From: Streptomyces sp. SAT1
Lineage (GTDB): Bacteria; Actinomycetota; Actinomycetes; Streptomycetales; Streptomycetaceae
Assembly: GCF_001654495.1 (NCBI RefSeq)
Contig: NZ_CP015849.1
Span: forward strand, 248,001-312,000
DNA length: 64,000 nt
Reading direction: 5' to 3'
This document shows positions 25,961-34,671 of the stretch, piece after piece (the first letter of the stretch is position 1; each line of letters starts with the position of its first letter). Under the pieces are notes generated by a model. The model had not been told where the DNA came from. It made no database searches and saw only the letters and a list, made by a program, of their open reading frames with translations. Made by a program: the position numbers and the translations under genes.

Positions 25961-27676
25961 ATGTCCACCACAGGTGTCGCGTCCGCCGAGACACCCCACG
26001 CCGATCCGCCGGCGCCCTACCGGTGGCGCTGGGCCGCGCTCTTCGTCATCCTCGCGGCCGAGGTGATGGATCTGCTCGACGCCGTCGTCACGAACGTCGC
26101 CGGCCCCTCCATCCGGGCCGACGTCGGCGGCGGTGCCTCCACCCTGCAGTGGCTCGCCGCCGCGTACACCCTGTCGATGGCCGTCGGTCTCGTCACCGGC
26201 GGGCGGCTCGGCGACATCCACGGGCGCCGCCGGATGTTCCTCGTCGGAGCGGGCGGCTTCACCCTGGGCTCGTTCCTGTGCGCGATCGCCATGTCCCCGG
26301 AGATGCTGATCGGCGCGCGCGTCGTCCAGGGCCTGTTCGGCGCGGTGATGCTGCCGCAGGGCCTCGGCATGATCAAGGAGATGTTCCCGCCGAAGGAGTC
26401 CCAGAAGGCCTTCGGCCTGTTCGGCCCGGTCATGGGGCTGTCCGCGGTCTGCGGACCGATCCTGGCGGGCTGGCTGGTGGACGCCGACTACTTCGGCACC
26501 GGCTGGCGGATGATCTTCCTGATCAATCTGCCGCTGGGCGCCGCGGCCCTGCTCGGTGCCGTGCGCTATCTGCCGCGGGGCCGTTCCGGCAGCAAGCCGC
26601 GCCTGGACATCCCCGGCATGATCCTGGTCTCGCTGGCCGCGATGCTGATCATCTTCCCGCTGGTCCAGGGCCGTGAGTACGACTGGCCGCTGTGGACGTT
26701 CCTGATGATGGGCGCCTCGGTGCTCGTCTTCATCGCCTTCGGCGCCTACGAGTCGCGGCGCAGCAGGGCCGGGCAGGACCCGCTGGTGATCCCCGGCCTC
26801 TTCCGCAAGCGCGGTTTCAGCGGCGGCATGACCCTCGGACTGGTCTTCTTCTCGACCATGCAGGGCTTCATGCTGGTCTTCAACCTCTACACCCAGATCG
26901 GTCTCGGCTACTCGCCCCTCAAGGCGGGCCTCGTGATGGTGCCGTGGTCGGGCGGCATGATCGTCGGTTTCGGGCTCGCCCAGGCCGTCGCCCGGTTCGG
27001 TCGTGCCGTGCTCCAGGCGGGCACGCTGGTGATGGCGCTCGGTGTGTTCGGTGTCTGGCTGACCCTGGACATGGCGGGCAGCGGCGTCGGCCCCTGGCAG
27101 CTCTTGCCGGCCCTGCTCGTCACGGGTGTGGGCATGGGTCTGCTCATGGCCCCGTTCTTCGACATTGTGCTGGCCAGCGTCGAGCAGCACGAGACGGGCT
27201 CGGCGTCCGGCACGATGACCGCGATCCAGCAGCTCGGCGGCGCCTTCGGCGTGGCCCTGCTCGGCACCGTGTTCTTCGGCCTGCTGGGCGGCGGGATCGC
27301 CAGTGCCGTCGACGACCACTCCGACACCCTGCGGGGCCAGTTGACTGCCGCGCACGTCGCTCCGGCGGCCCAGGACCGCGTCGTCCTGGACCTGCGCACC
27401 TGTGCCTCGGACCGCGCCGTGGCCAAGGACCCCGAGACGACCCCGGCCTCCTGCACCCGGCTGGAGAAGGACACCCGGTCGGCGGTGACGTCGCCCCAGG
27501 ACGCGGCCCGGATACCCGCGGCGCTGGAGGACACGGCGTCCTCCGCCTTCCGCAGCGGCTTCGGCACCGTGATGAAGACGGTGCTGTGGATCGTCGACGG
27601 CATGCTCGTCCTGACCTTCCTGCTCGCCTTCCTCCTGCCGCGCCACGCACGCCCCGGCGAGTCCGGCGCGCACTGA
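25961..27676 (+). CDS. DHA2-family (EmrB/QacA) MFS drug efflux transporter
   Basis: Integral membrane proton-drug antiporter of 571 residues with about 14 membrane segments. The first is ALFVILAAEVMDLLDAVVTN. The MFS loop motif is GGRLGDIHGRRRMFLVGAGG, and the antiporter region is GLFGPVMGLSAVCGPILAGW. A soluble loop of about 90 residues lies before the final segment (AAQDRVVLDLRTCASDRAVA and onward). ATG 25961 follows GCGAGGAGT. Divergent TetR gene and operators make it a regulated pump. Substrate cannot be read from sequence. Confidence 0.93.
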   Translation: MSTTGVASAETPHADPPAPYRWRWAALFVILAAEVMDLLDAVVTNVAGPSIRADVGGGASTLQWLAAAYTLSMAVGLVTGGRLGDIHGRRRMFLVGAGGFTLGSFLCAIAMSPEMLIGARVVQGLFGAVMLPQGLGMIKEMFPPKESQKAFGLFGPVMGLSAVCGPILAGWLVDADYFGTGWRMIFLINLPLGAAALLGAVRYLPRGRSGSKPRLDIPGMILVSLAAMLIIFPLVQGREYDWPLWTFLMMGASVLVFIAFGAYESRRSRAGQDPLVIPGLFRKRGFSGGMTLGLVFFSTMQGFMLVFNLYTQIGLGYSPLKAGLVMVPWSGGMIVGFGLAQAVARFGRAVLQAGTLVMALGVFGVWLTLDMAGSGVGPWQLLPALLVTGVGMGLLMAPFFDIVLASVEQHETGSASGTMTAIQQLGGAFGVALLGTVFFGLLGGGIASAVDDHSDTLRGQLTAAHVAPAAQDRVVLDLRTCASDRAVAKDPETTPASCTRLEKDTRSAVTSPQDAARIPAALEDTASSAFRSGFGTVMKTVLWIVDGMLVLTFLLAFLLPRHARPGESGAH

Positions 27677-27713
27677 GCCGGGCACGGCGCGGCACGCACA
27701 CCGGTGCGCGGCG

Positions 27714-27751
27714 GGCCGGGCAGCCCTGGACCGCAAGGGGGCTGCCCGGCC
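27714..27751 (+). terminator. terminator after the MFS gene
   Basis: 13-bp perfect stem GGCCGGGCAGCCC (27714-27726) with 27739-27751 and a 12-base loop, 38 bp after the MFS stop. Confidence 0.8.
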
Positions 27752-27878
27752 GTACACCTCCCGCGCCCGGACGCACCCGTTCCGCACCTGGCCGCGCGCG
27801 TTCCCGCAGCCAGGCGGGCCGGTCCCGCTCGGGACGCTCACGGTCTGGCGGGCGGCCCGAGCGGGACACCCATCGCAC

Positions 27879-28241
27879 ATGATCCCCACCCGGGTCGAGG
27901 AGACCCTGCCGGAACTGGTCCCGTTCGTCCGCGCCGTGCAGGAGCGCCGCCCCGACGACGGCACCTGGTGCGAGGCGTGGACCGTGCGCGACGTCCTGGT
28001 CCACCAGACGGGCAACGCCGAGGAACTGGCCCGGGTGCTCCAGGGAGTCCTGGCCGAAACACCCGTGGAGACCAGGGGCTTCGAGCGGGAGGCCCCTACC
28101 GGCGGATGTCCGACCAGGAGCGACGCCGCCACCCGGGTGCTGTTGCTGTGGGGACGGCGTCCCGCCGATCCGTCGCGCTGGCACAGCGGCGCGGGCCCCG
28201 AGGCCCTGCGGCGGGTACGGGCTCTGCTCAGCGGCTACTGA
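27879..28241 (+). pseudogene. decayed mycothiol-dependent maleylpyruvate isomerase-type gene
   Basis: A 120-codon frame that begins like the MDMPI/DinB-like family (DDGTWCEAWTVRDVLVHQTG) and ends with the usual tail of these proteins (WGRRPADPSRWHSGAGPEAL, RRVRALLSGY). The roughly 80 residues that should lie between are missing. At 28090-28130 a shift of frame would restore YRRMSDQE-like sequence, a segment normal for the family, so a small deletion plus a larger internal deletion is the best reading. Full-length members are near 200 residues. The start lacks a clear ribosome site. Probably non-functional. Confidence 0.5.
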
Positions 28242-28282
28242 GAAGCCGTGCGCCCGCGCGCCGAGGGCACAGGGCACGGCCC

Positions 28283-28777
28283 TCAGCGGCCGGTCGCCCC
28301 GTCGAGCAGTTCCCGGATGATGTCCATGTGCCCTGCGTGGCGGCCGGTCTCCTCGATCATGTGGGTGAGCGCCCAGCGGACGCTGGGCGCGGGCCGGTCC
28401 GACCGGGGGCGGGGCACCGGGGCACCGGCGTCGGTGCACCCGTCGAGGACCGCGTTCGCCTGCTCGACCGCCGTCCGGTAGCGGGCGACGACGTCGGCGG
28501 CACTGTCCTGCGGTGCGGCGTGGAAGGTCGCCTGCCAGTCGGTGACCCGATCGCCGAGGAACATCGACCGCTCGACGTGGGTGAGGTGGTTGAGCAGACC
28601 GAGCAGGTTTGTGCCCGAGGGCACCGCGGCGGTCCTGATCCCGGGCTCGGGGGCGTCCTCGACCTTGGCGGCGGCCGAGTGCCGGAGGTAGTCGAGGAAG
28701 CCGCGCAGGACCTCGATCTCGCTGTCTCCGGTCCGGGGCGGCGGGGTGTCGCTGCGGCGACGGCGCGCGGTGGGCAT
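28283..28777 (-). CDS. DinB-family (DUF664) protein
   Basis: A 164-residue four-helix-bundle protein of the DinB/YfiT superfamily, members of which are often mycothiol- or metal-dependent transferases. The three metal-ligand histidines typical of the fold are recognisable in NLLGLLNHLTHVERSMFLGD (first His) and MIEETGRHAGHMDIIRELLD (two His). The N-terminus is Arg-rich (MPTARRRRSDTPPPRTGDSE). ATG 28777. It follows the methyltransferase gene on the same strand, separated by a hairpin at 28817, so it may be transcribed alone. Confidence 0.88.
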   Translation of the reverse strand: MPTARRRRSDTPPPRTGDSEIEVLRGFLDYLRHSAAAKVEDAPEPGIRTAAVPSGTNLLGLLNHLTHVERSMFLGDRVTDWQATFHAAPQDSAADVVARYRTAVEQANAVLDGCTDAGAPVPRPRSDRPAPSVRWALTHMIEETGRHAGHMDIIRELLDGATGR

Positions 28778-28816
28778 GGTGTTCTCCTGTGCGGGGGCCT
28801 GCTTCTGACGTCATGT

Positions 28817-28839
28817 CAGGCAGCGCGCTCGGCTGCCTG
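28817..28839 (-). terminator. hairpin after the methyltransferase gene
   Basis: CAGGCAGC (28817-28824) pairs with GCTGCCTG (28832-28839) across a 7-base loop, between the methyltransferase stop (28863) and the DinB start (28777). Confidence 0.55.
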
Positions 28840-28862
28840 GGCGTTTCGTGCCGGGGACCGTC

Positions 28863-29489
28863 TCAGGCGGTGCGGCGGATGATCAGGACGTGGTCGGTGA
28901 CCTCGGCGGTGCTGCCGTCCGGGCCGGTCGCGGTCCGGCGGGGCGCGTCGGCCCGTTCGACCGTCCAGGACGCCGGATCGAGACCGATGCCCTCGGCGAC
29001 CTCCTGCGCGGACGGGTAGCGCACGTCCGGGTCCTGCACCCAGGACCAGGGCGCGGTCGAGCCGTGGTCGACGACCAGCAGCCGCCCGCCCGGCCGCAGC
29101 GCGAGAGCGGCGGCGTGCAGGGCGGCGGACCGGTCGAGGGCCAGCGGAGTCTGCAGATAGTGGGCGCTGACCAGGTCGAACCGGCCGTCCGGGAAGGACG
29201 CGCCGAGGTCGTGCCGCTCGGCGCGGACCCGGTCGCCGAGGCCGTGTGCGAGGGCGAGTGCGGTGAGCCGGTCGATCGCCACGGCCGAGACGTCGACGGC
29301 GGTGACCCGCCAGCCCTGGCGGGCGAGCCACAGCGCGTCGCCGCCCCCGCCGCACCCCAGGTCCAGCACGTCACCGGGCGGCAGACCCCTCACCGTCTCG
29401 GTCAGCCGCGCGTTCGGCCGGGGCTCGGTGGCCACCGGCCGGGCCGCGTAGACGCCGTCCCAGAACTCCAGGGCATCCTCGGTACTCAT
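28863..29489 (-). CDS. class I SAM-dependent methyltransferase
   Basis: A 208-residue methyltransferase resembling the TehB/thiopurine-type group. It has EFWDGVYAARPVATEPRPNA, motif I DVLDLGCGGGGDALWLARQG, VTAVDVSAVAIDRLTALALA, and the post-motif segments FDLVSAHYLQTPL and GGRLLVVDHGS. The start ATG 29489 follows GGAAGAGC; upstream in-frame codons would only add a poor, Arg-rich extension. The substrate is not evident. It diverges from the Mrr-type nuclease gene. Confidence 0.88.
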   Translation of the reverse strand: MSTEDALEFWDGVYAARPVATEPRPNARLTETVRGLPPGDVLDLGCGGGGDALWLARQGWRVTAVDVSAVAIDRLTALALAHGLGDRVRAERHDLGASFPDGRFDLVSAHYLQTPLALDRSAALHAAALALRPGGRLLVVDHGSTAPWSWVQDPDVRYPSAQEVAEGIGLDPASWTVERADAPRRTATGPDGSTAEVTDHVLIIRRTA

Positions 29490-29764
29490 CGGGGCTCTTC
29501 CTCCATCGGTCGCGGTCGCGGAACCTGTCGCGGAACAGGCCCAGCCTTGCCCCGCGACCCGGATCCGGCACGCGAACTTGCCGATTCCGCAAAGCGCTTC
29601 GGCTCCCCGGCGCGATGCGTACGGCGGTGAAACGGGAGAACGGGGGCAGACGGCGGAGGTGATCTTCACACCCGTGGAGATCCGAGGACCCCATGGATCC
29701 CCTCGGAGCCTCGCCGGGCCCTGCGGGGGCCGCGGGGATCCGCCGGAGGAGGGAACCGCCCGCC

Positions 29765-30577
29765 GTGACCGTGCCCACCCGCCGCATACGCGGCAGCAGA
29801 CTCCGCCACCATGGCCGGCCGCGCTTCGATCTCCGCGCGACCGCCGTGTTCTTCACCCTGCTCGCCCTGCTCCTGATCGTCCTGGGCATCGTGGCGCGGG
29901 CGGCGGGCGCCGTCGTCGAGCGGCGCCCGGTCTGGACCGTCGTCCTGTGCCTGCTCGGCGCCCCGGCCCTGGTGGCGGGCGTGCGCGGCCGGTACCGCAG
30001 GCGCTCGGCGGCGCGGGCCGCCCACCGGGCCGCCGCGGCGCTCCAGGAGGCCACGCGGACCGCGCTCGACGCGCTGGAGGCGCCCGCCGGGCAGGAGCGC
30101 CCCTCCCCCACGCCCCCGGGCGCCGCCGTGCCCGCCGACGAGCCGGAACCCACCGTCGTCGACTACGCCGCTCTCGACGCCGACGCGTTCGAGCAGGCCG
30201 TGGCGGCGCTGTGCGAGCGGGACGGCTGCGGGTCGGTGGAGGTGGTCGGCGGGGCCGGTGACCTCGGCGCCGACGTCGTGGCCGTGGACCCGCAGGGGCG
30301 GCGCCTGATCGTCCAGTGCAAGCGCTACGGCGAGGACAACCGCGTCGGCTCCCAGGAACTCCAGCGCTTCGGCGGCACCTGCTTCACCGTGCACGAGGCC
30401 GGCGTGGCGGCCCTGGTGACCACCAGCGGCTTCACGGCACCGGCCGTCGAGTACGCCGCGCACTGCGGGATCGTCTGCATGGACGGCGAGGCGCTGCGCG
30501 CCTGGAGCGAGGGCACCGGCCCCGCCCCCTGGGAACTGCCCGCCCCGGCCCCCGACTCCGGTCTGCCGCCGCAGTGA
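29765..30577 (+). CDS. membrane-anchored Mrr-type restriction endonuclease-like protein
   Basis: A 270-residue protein. Two N-terminal membrane segments (AVFFTLLALLLIVLGIVARA and PVWTVVLCLLGAPALVAGVR) anchor it. A charged linker follows, then a PD-(D/E)XK Mrr_cat domain: DADAFEQAVAALCERDGCGS, GDLGADVVAVDP (Asp) and LIVQCKRYGEDNRVGS with the Q-x-K catalytic pair. The closing AGVAALVTTSGFTAPAVEYA is normal for the family. GTG 29765 is preferred (GGAGGAGGG at a spacing near 11); ATG 29693 in frame is an alternative. The stop TGA at 30575-30577 is shared with the left end of a mobile element. A DNA-defence role is inferred. Confidence 0.85.
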   Translation: MTVPTRRIRGSRLRHHGRPRFDLRATAVFFTLLALLLIVLGIVARAAGAVVERRPVWTVVLCLLGAPALVAGVRGRYRRRSAARAAHRAAAALQEATRTALDALEAPAGQERPSPTPPGAAVPADEPEPTVVDYAALDADAFEQAVAALCERDGCGSVEVVGGAGDLGADVVAVDPQGRRLIVQCKRYGEDNRVGSQELQRFGGTCFTVHEAGVAALVTTSGFTAPAVEYAAHCGIVCMDGEALRAWSEGTGPAPWELPAPAPDSGLPPQ

Positions 30578-30654
30578 GTTGCCGCCAACTTGAAATCGCA
30601 GGTCAAAGGGCTGGTATGACCGGTCCTCCGGGTACTCGTGCTGGTCGTGGGCGG
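30576..30654 (+). repeat. left 79-bp terminal inverted repeat
   Basis: Matches the reverse complement of 33027-33105 with three mismatches (near positions 41, 49 and 52 of the repeat). Its first two bases complete the TGA stop of the nuclease gene. Confidence 0.85.
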
Positions 30655-30764
30655 TTGTCTGGGGTGTAGATCGTTTGCTGGCGGTCGGCTGTCGGTTCTT
30701 GAGGTATGTCTCGTTATGTAGGCCCCTTGCAGAAGGGCGGATTCGCACCTGGGACCATGAGCGG

Positions 30765-31565
30765 ATGTCCGAGGAACCGAACCCGATGTCTAGCCTGTGG
30801 CCGCTCGTGCCGCCTGGGGCCACCGACTGGCTGCTGGAGCTGTGTGGCGACGGCCTGACCGGGTTCATGCCTCCGGCGATGCCTGACGCGGTGTGGGTGC
30901 TCAACGCCATGTACGAGCACGAGCGGGGACCAACCGAAGTGTCGTACGACGAGTACCACCAGGCGCGTCTTGCCGACGGGAGTACCCAGCCCCACGTTGT
31001 CGGAGACCTCCACCTCGACGCCGTGAGTATCGCCACGGGGGGCGGTCTGGGCCGTGCCCGGCACCCCGGCGCTGGCTGGCGGCGGCTGCGCTGGACCGAG
31101 CTCGCCCGGCGGACTGGCGACCCGATAGTGCCCGACGGGCTGATGCCTTCCTACCGCTGCTTTCCCTCGGCCAAGAGGGAGGGCAGCTGGCCACTGAGCA
31201 TGGTCCCGCCGACCGAAGGAAGCCTGGACCGGGAGACCTGGAATCGCCTGATCGCCGCCCTCACTCGGTACAGCCCCGCAGGCCCGGACACCCGCTGCCT
31301 TGCCTACTACAACCCGCTGATGCTCGGAGCCACTGACTTCGACAACCACCACGTGCGTGCGGGCCGGCTCGGCGACGCCGAGCTCCTGTACGACCAGTCC
31401 GAAGCAGACTTCAGCCCTTCCAATCTCTGGGCCGATGACCGCTCCTGGGTCCTGTGCACCGACTACGACCTGTGGGCCACCAAGGTCGCCGGTTCACCAG
31501 CCCTCATCCACGCATTGTTGAACGACTCCGAGATCGAGGCGGTTCGCCTGCCTTGGGCACACTGA
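30765..31565 (+). CDS. hypothetical cargo protein of the mobile element
   Basis: A 266-residue soluble protein I do not recognise. It reads as a real gene: good third-position GC bias and mixed but sensible composition, with ordered blocks such as SLWPLVPPGATDWLLELCGD, MPDAVWVLNAMYEHE, and the acidic C-terminal DRSWVLCTDYDLWATKVAGS. The latter fragments suggest a globular immunity- or SMI1-like alpha/beta fold, though no motif proves it. ATG 30765 is chosen; an in-frame ATG at 30675 would add 30 unlikely residues. It lies within the inverted repeats with no enzyme partner. Confidence 0.65.
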   Translation: MSEEPNPMSSLWPLVPPGATDWLLELCGDGLTGFMPPAMPDAVWVLNAMYEHERGPTEVSYDEYHQARLADGSTQPHVVGDLHLDAVSIATGGGLGRARHPGAGWRRLRWTELARRTGDPIVPDGLMPSYRCFPSAKREGSWPLSMVPPTEGSLDRETWNRLIAALTRYSPAGPDTRCLAYYNPLMLGATDFDNHHVRAGRLGDAELLYDQSEADFSPSNLWADDRSWVLCTDYDLWATKVAGSPALIHALLNDSEIEAVRLPWAH

Positions 31566-31644
31566 TGACGAGCCGCCCTGGCTCCTTTGCCGGCCCTGGA
31601 GCGCGAGCACATCCCAGTTCGGACGGCCCTCTACGATCCGGTGC

Positions 31645-32099
31645 ATGCTGGATCCCGAGCTGCTGGAACGGATCACCGCGCGGCGCGCGGAACTGGACGG
31701 ACTCGAAGAACAGCCGGCCAAACAGCTGGCGGACGTGCGGGCCGAACGGGACGAACTCGCCGTCGCCGAACGCGTCCTTGAACGGATGACCGGGCAGCTC
31801 GCCGAGGAACGCGCCTCCGCCAGGCCGATGCCGGGGCAGGTGGGCGGCCGGGCGGTGATGCTATCCCGCACCGTGAGCCGGGCCAGGAGGAGAACACGCT
31901 GCCGTGGGACTACCAGCGCATCATCGCCGCCGTGCGGCAGGCCGCCGGGCCGGTCATGGCCCGTGAGGTCGGCGAGGTGGTGGGGGTGAACGTCAGCGTG
32001 AAGGCCAAGCTGGAACCGCCGCGGAGCAAGTTGGTCAGACTCGTCGATCGCGGCTGGCCGCGCAAACTGCCCTACGGTCGGTTCACCACCCGCCTGTGA
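31645..32099 (+). pseudogene. frameshifted coiled-coil hypothetical gene of the mobile element
   Basis: The first 70 codons give a heptad-like coiled coil (MLDPELLERITARRAELDGL, then EEQPAKQLADVRAERDELAV). At about 31862 the frame breaks: shifting by one base restores IPHREPGQEENTLPWDYQRI and IAAVRQAAGPVMAREVGEVV, ending with LVRLVDRGWPRKLPYGRFTT and stop 32097-32099. That tail is a winged-helix-like segment known from IS-associated hypothetical proteins of streptomycetes. A single-base deletion is the simplest cause. The product would otherwise be about 150 residues and DNA-binding. Confidence 0.7.
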
Positions 32100-32207
32100 C
32101 CAGCAACACCGCCACCCGGAGCGGCTCGGAACGGGCGTGACTCGGTTGCCCCCGGCGGCCGTTGGGACTGTGTGACGAATACCTGAGAACGCGCCGAGGA
32201 CACCTGC

Positions 32208-33078
32208 TCGTTTGTCAGCCAGTGCCGGCTGCCGCTGTCCACGCGCACCGTTAACCACCTCGCCGATCTGCTGCGGCGTCATCTGAGGGCGATCCGGTCC
32301 AGGTGGCGGATCCTGCCGCCGGGGAAGACCGCGGTGATCGTCCTGGCCGTGCTGCGCCATGATCAGCGCTTGGCCGACATGGCCGGCGGCAACGATGTGT
32401 CCGAGTCCACCGTCCGCCGCCGGCGCGACCAACTGGTCGGATCACTCGCCGCCCAGGCGCCGCGGCTGGACCGTGCCCTGCGGAAGGCCGCAAAGCAGGG
32501 CGGGGAGGTGGTCCTGATCGACGGCACCCTCATCCGCACCAGGCGTCGCACCGGCAAGGCGACCGGCGGAACTACTCCGGCAAGCACCGCAGCCATGGCC
32601 TGCACTTTCTCGCCCTGACCGACGAGAACGGTCGCCTGATCTGGCTATCCACCGCCCGGCCCGGCCGCACCCACGACAGCACCGCCGCCCGCCACGACCA
32701 CATCCTGGCCCACCTGCGCGCCGCCGGCCTCGGGGCGCTGGCCGACCTCGGCTTCCGCGGCCTGGACAACGACATCCTGGACCCCGTGATCGTCACCGGC
32801 TGTACCGCCAGCCGCACCCACAAGCTCACCCCGGGCGAGAGGGAAGCCAACCGAGTTCTCGCCGTCGGACGTGCACCGGTTGAGCACGGTTCGCCCACCT
32901 CAAGAACTGGCGGATCCTCACGAAGCTCCGTACTGATCCCGCCCGAGCCACCCGACTTCTGCGCGCTCTGCTCGTTGTGACGGACCTCGAAGTCAACCGC
33001 TGCCGGATGATCTTCTCCATGGGCTCCCGCCCACGACCAGCACGAGTACCCGGGGGGCCGGTCACACCAGCCCTTTGA
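32208..33078 (+). pseudogene. degraded DDE transposase (IS5-like, DDE_Tnp_4)
   Basis: The N-terminal HTH part reads in one frame (LPLSTRTVNHLADLLRRHLR, then GGNDVSESTVRRRRDQLVGS) to the first catalytic Asp in VVLIDGTLIRT. A frameshift near 32565 moves the reading to NYSGKHRSHGLHFLALTDEN, RPGRTHDSTAARHDHILAHL, ADLGFRGLDND (second Asp region) and TPGEREANRVLAVGRAPVEH. A second one-base loss near 32890 is needed to reach FAHLKNWRILTKLRTDPARA, with the catalytic Glu in VEHG. The stop lies inside the right inverted repeat. The 5' end is also disturbed, so the true start is lost. Confidence 0.75.
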
Positions 33079-33105
33079 CCTGCGATTTCAAGTTGGCGGC
33101 AACTC
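33027..33105 (-). repeat. right 79-bp terminal inverted repeat
   Basis: Inverted copy of 30576-30654; encodes the last residues of the broken transposase. Confidence 0.85.
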
Positions 33106-33126
33106 AGTGATCCGCACCGCCCCGCG

Positions 33127-34602
33127 TCAGGGGATGTGCAGGGCTCCGGTCCGGGCGTCGGCGTCCTGGCCCTCGGCGGCCGTCGGCTCGGGGCGCGGCC
33201 CCTTGACACGGCGTACGGCGTAGGCGATCAGGACGACGGCAAGGCTGCCGAGACTGGTGAACAGCTGGGTCCGCTGGTCGTGGATGACCGCCATGGCCAC
33301 CAGCACCACGGCGAAGCCCGCCATCACCACCCAGGTCAGATACGGGTGGAACCACATGCGCAGGGTCAGCCGCTCCGGTGCCTCCCGTTGCAGGCGCCGC
33401 CGCATGCGCAGCTGGGACGCCCCGATCATCAGGTACATGAAAATGGCGATGGCTCCGGAGGAGTTCACCAGGTAGCTGAAGACCGTGTCCGGGGAGAGGT
33501 AGGCGAGGATCACGGACACCCAGCCGACGACCGTTCCCGCGAGGATGGCGCGCACCGGGACGTTGCGCCTGCCGGTCGACGCCGACCAGGCCGGGGCGTC
33601 TCCGTGGGCGGCCAGGGCGAGCAGCATGCGGGAGGAGACGTAGACCGAGGAGTTGAGCACGCTCAGCACGGCGGTGAGGATCACGATGTCCATGAGCGTG
33701 CCGGCGCCGGGCAGGCCGATGATGTCCCAGGCCGCGACGTACGGACTGGCGAGCACCTTGGCGCTGTCCCACGGCACGATGGTGACGACCAGCACGATCG
33801 AGCCGACGTAGAACAGGATGATCCGCCAGATGATGCCGGTCGTGGCGCGGGCGACGGAGCGTTCGGGCTCCTTGCTCTCGGCGGCGGCGATGGTGACGAT
33901 CTCCGCTCCGCCGAAGGCGAAGATGACCACGACGATCGCCGAGAAGATCGACGTGAAGCCGTGCGGGGCGAAGCCGCCGTGCGCGGTGAGGTTGGAGAAG
34001 TCGAAGGAGCTGCCCGGCCACGCGCCGAAGACGTACAGGCCGCCGACGATCAGGAAGGCGACGATGGCGGCCACCTTCACCGAGGAGAACCAGAACTCGA
34101 ACTCGCCGAAGGAGCGCACCGACAGCAGGTTGGTCGCGGTCATGACCGCCATCAGGCCCATCGCCATGACCCACAGCGGCAGTCCGATCCAGGCGTGCAG
34201 GATCGACGCGCCCGCGACCGCCTCGACGGCGACGATGATGACGTAGTAGTACCAGTACAGCCAGCCGATGGTGAAGCCCGCCCAGGGGCCGATGGCGGTG
34301 CGGGCGTAGTCGGCGAACGAGCCCGCGGACGGCCGGGCCACGACCATCTCGCCGAGCATGCGCATGGTGCACAGCACGAGGGCGCCGGCCAGGCAGTACG
34401 AGATGATGGCGGCCGGTCCCGCGGCCTTGATCACCGAGCCGCTGCCGACGAAGAGTCCGGCGCCGATGGCACCGCCGATGGCGATCATCGACATGTGCCG
34501 GTTGCGCAGGGAACGGCTCAGCTGGGGTCGTGGTGCCGGTGCTTGCTGTGGTCTGCGGGGGTCGGCAGGGGGCACGGGGGTCTCCCTCGGTCGTCGGTTC
34601 AC
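33127..34602 (-). CDS. APC-family amino acid permease (GabP/AnsP-like)
   Basis: Integral membrane amino acid transporter of 491 residues with about 12 segments. The N-terminal signature is LSRSLRNRHMSMIAIGGAIG then AGLFVGSGSVIKAAGPAAII, followed by GEMVVARPSAGSFADYAR, and ATNLLSVRSFGEFEFWFSSV, all typical of the GABA/aromatic/basic amino acid group. The GTG 34602 gives the normal length. It is last in an operon after an M55 aminopeptidase and a PLP decarboxylase-like gene. It ends 21 bp from the right end of the mobile element, so the insertion did not damage it. Confidence 0.92.
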   Translation of the reverse strand: MNRRPRETPVPPADPRRPQQAPAPRPQLSRSLRNRHMSMIAIGGAIGAGLFVGSGSVIKAAGPAAIISYCLAGALVLCTMRMLGEMVVARPSAGSFADYARTAIGPWAGFTIGWLYWYYYVIIVAVEAVAGASILHAWIGLPLWVMAMGLMAVMTATNLLSVRSFGEFEFWFSSVKVAAIVAFLIVGGLYVFGAWPGSSFDFSNLTAHGGFAPHGFTSIFSAIVVVIFAFGGAEIVTIAAAESKEPERSVARATTGIIWRIILFYVGSIVLVVTIVPWDSAKVLASPYVAAWDIIGLPGAGTLMDIVILTAVLSVLNSSVYVSSRMLLALAAHGDAPAWSASTGRRNVPVRAILAGTVVGWVSVILAYLSPDTVFSYLVNSSGAIAIFMYLMIGASQLRMRRRLQREAPERLTLRMWFHPYLTWVVMAGFAVVLVAMAVIHDQRTQLFTSLGSLAVVLIAYAVRRVKGPRPEPTAAEGQDADARTGALHIP

Positions 34603-34671
34603 GAGTTCACGGATTCACAAATGCACGGGTCGGGCATGCGGGGGGGCGGCGCGGTCGCGGAGCGGAGCGGG

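Larger units (their letters stand above)
30576..33105. mobile_element. degraded cargo-carrying insertion element with 79-bp inverted ends
   Basis: A 2530-bp block bounded by inverted copies of GAGTTGCCGCCAACTTGAAA onward, flanked by the direct repeat AGT (30573-30575 and 33106-33108), consistent with a 3-bp target duplication. Inside lie a hypothetical gene (30765), a frameshifted hypothetical gene (31645) and a DDE transposase broken by frameshifts (32208-33078). Base composition is lower in GC than the neighbours. The ends are much longer than the 15-30 bp usual for a simple IS of this type, suggesting two related ends brought together. The transposase is inactive, so movement would need help in trans. 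Confidence 0.75.

Noticed and set aside
30675..30764. Upstream extension of the cargo gene to ATG 30675
   Set aside because: The added residues have poor composition and the ATG at 30765 is closer to the real coding bias.
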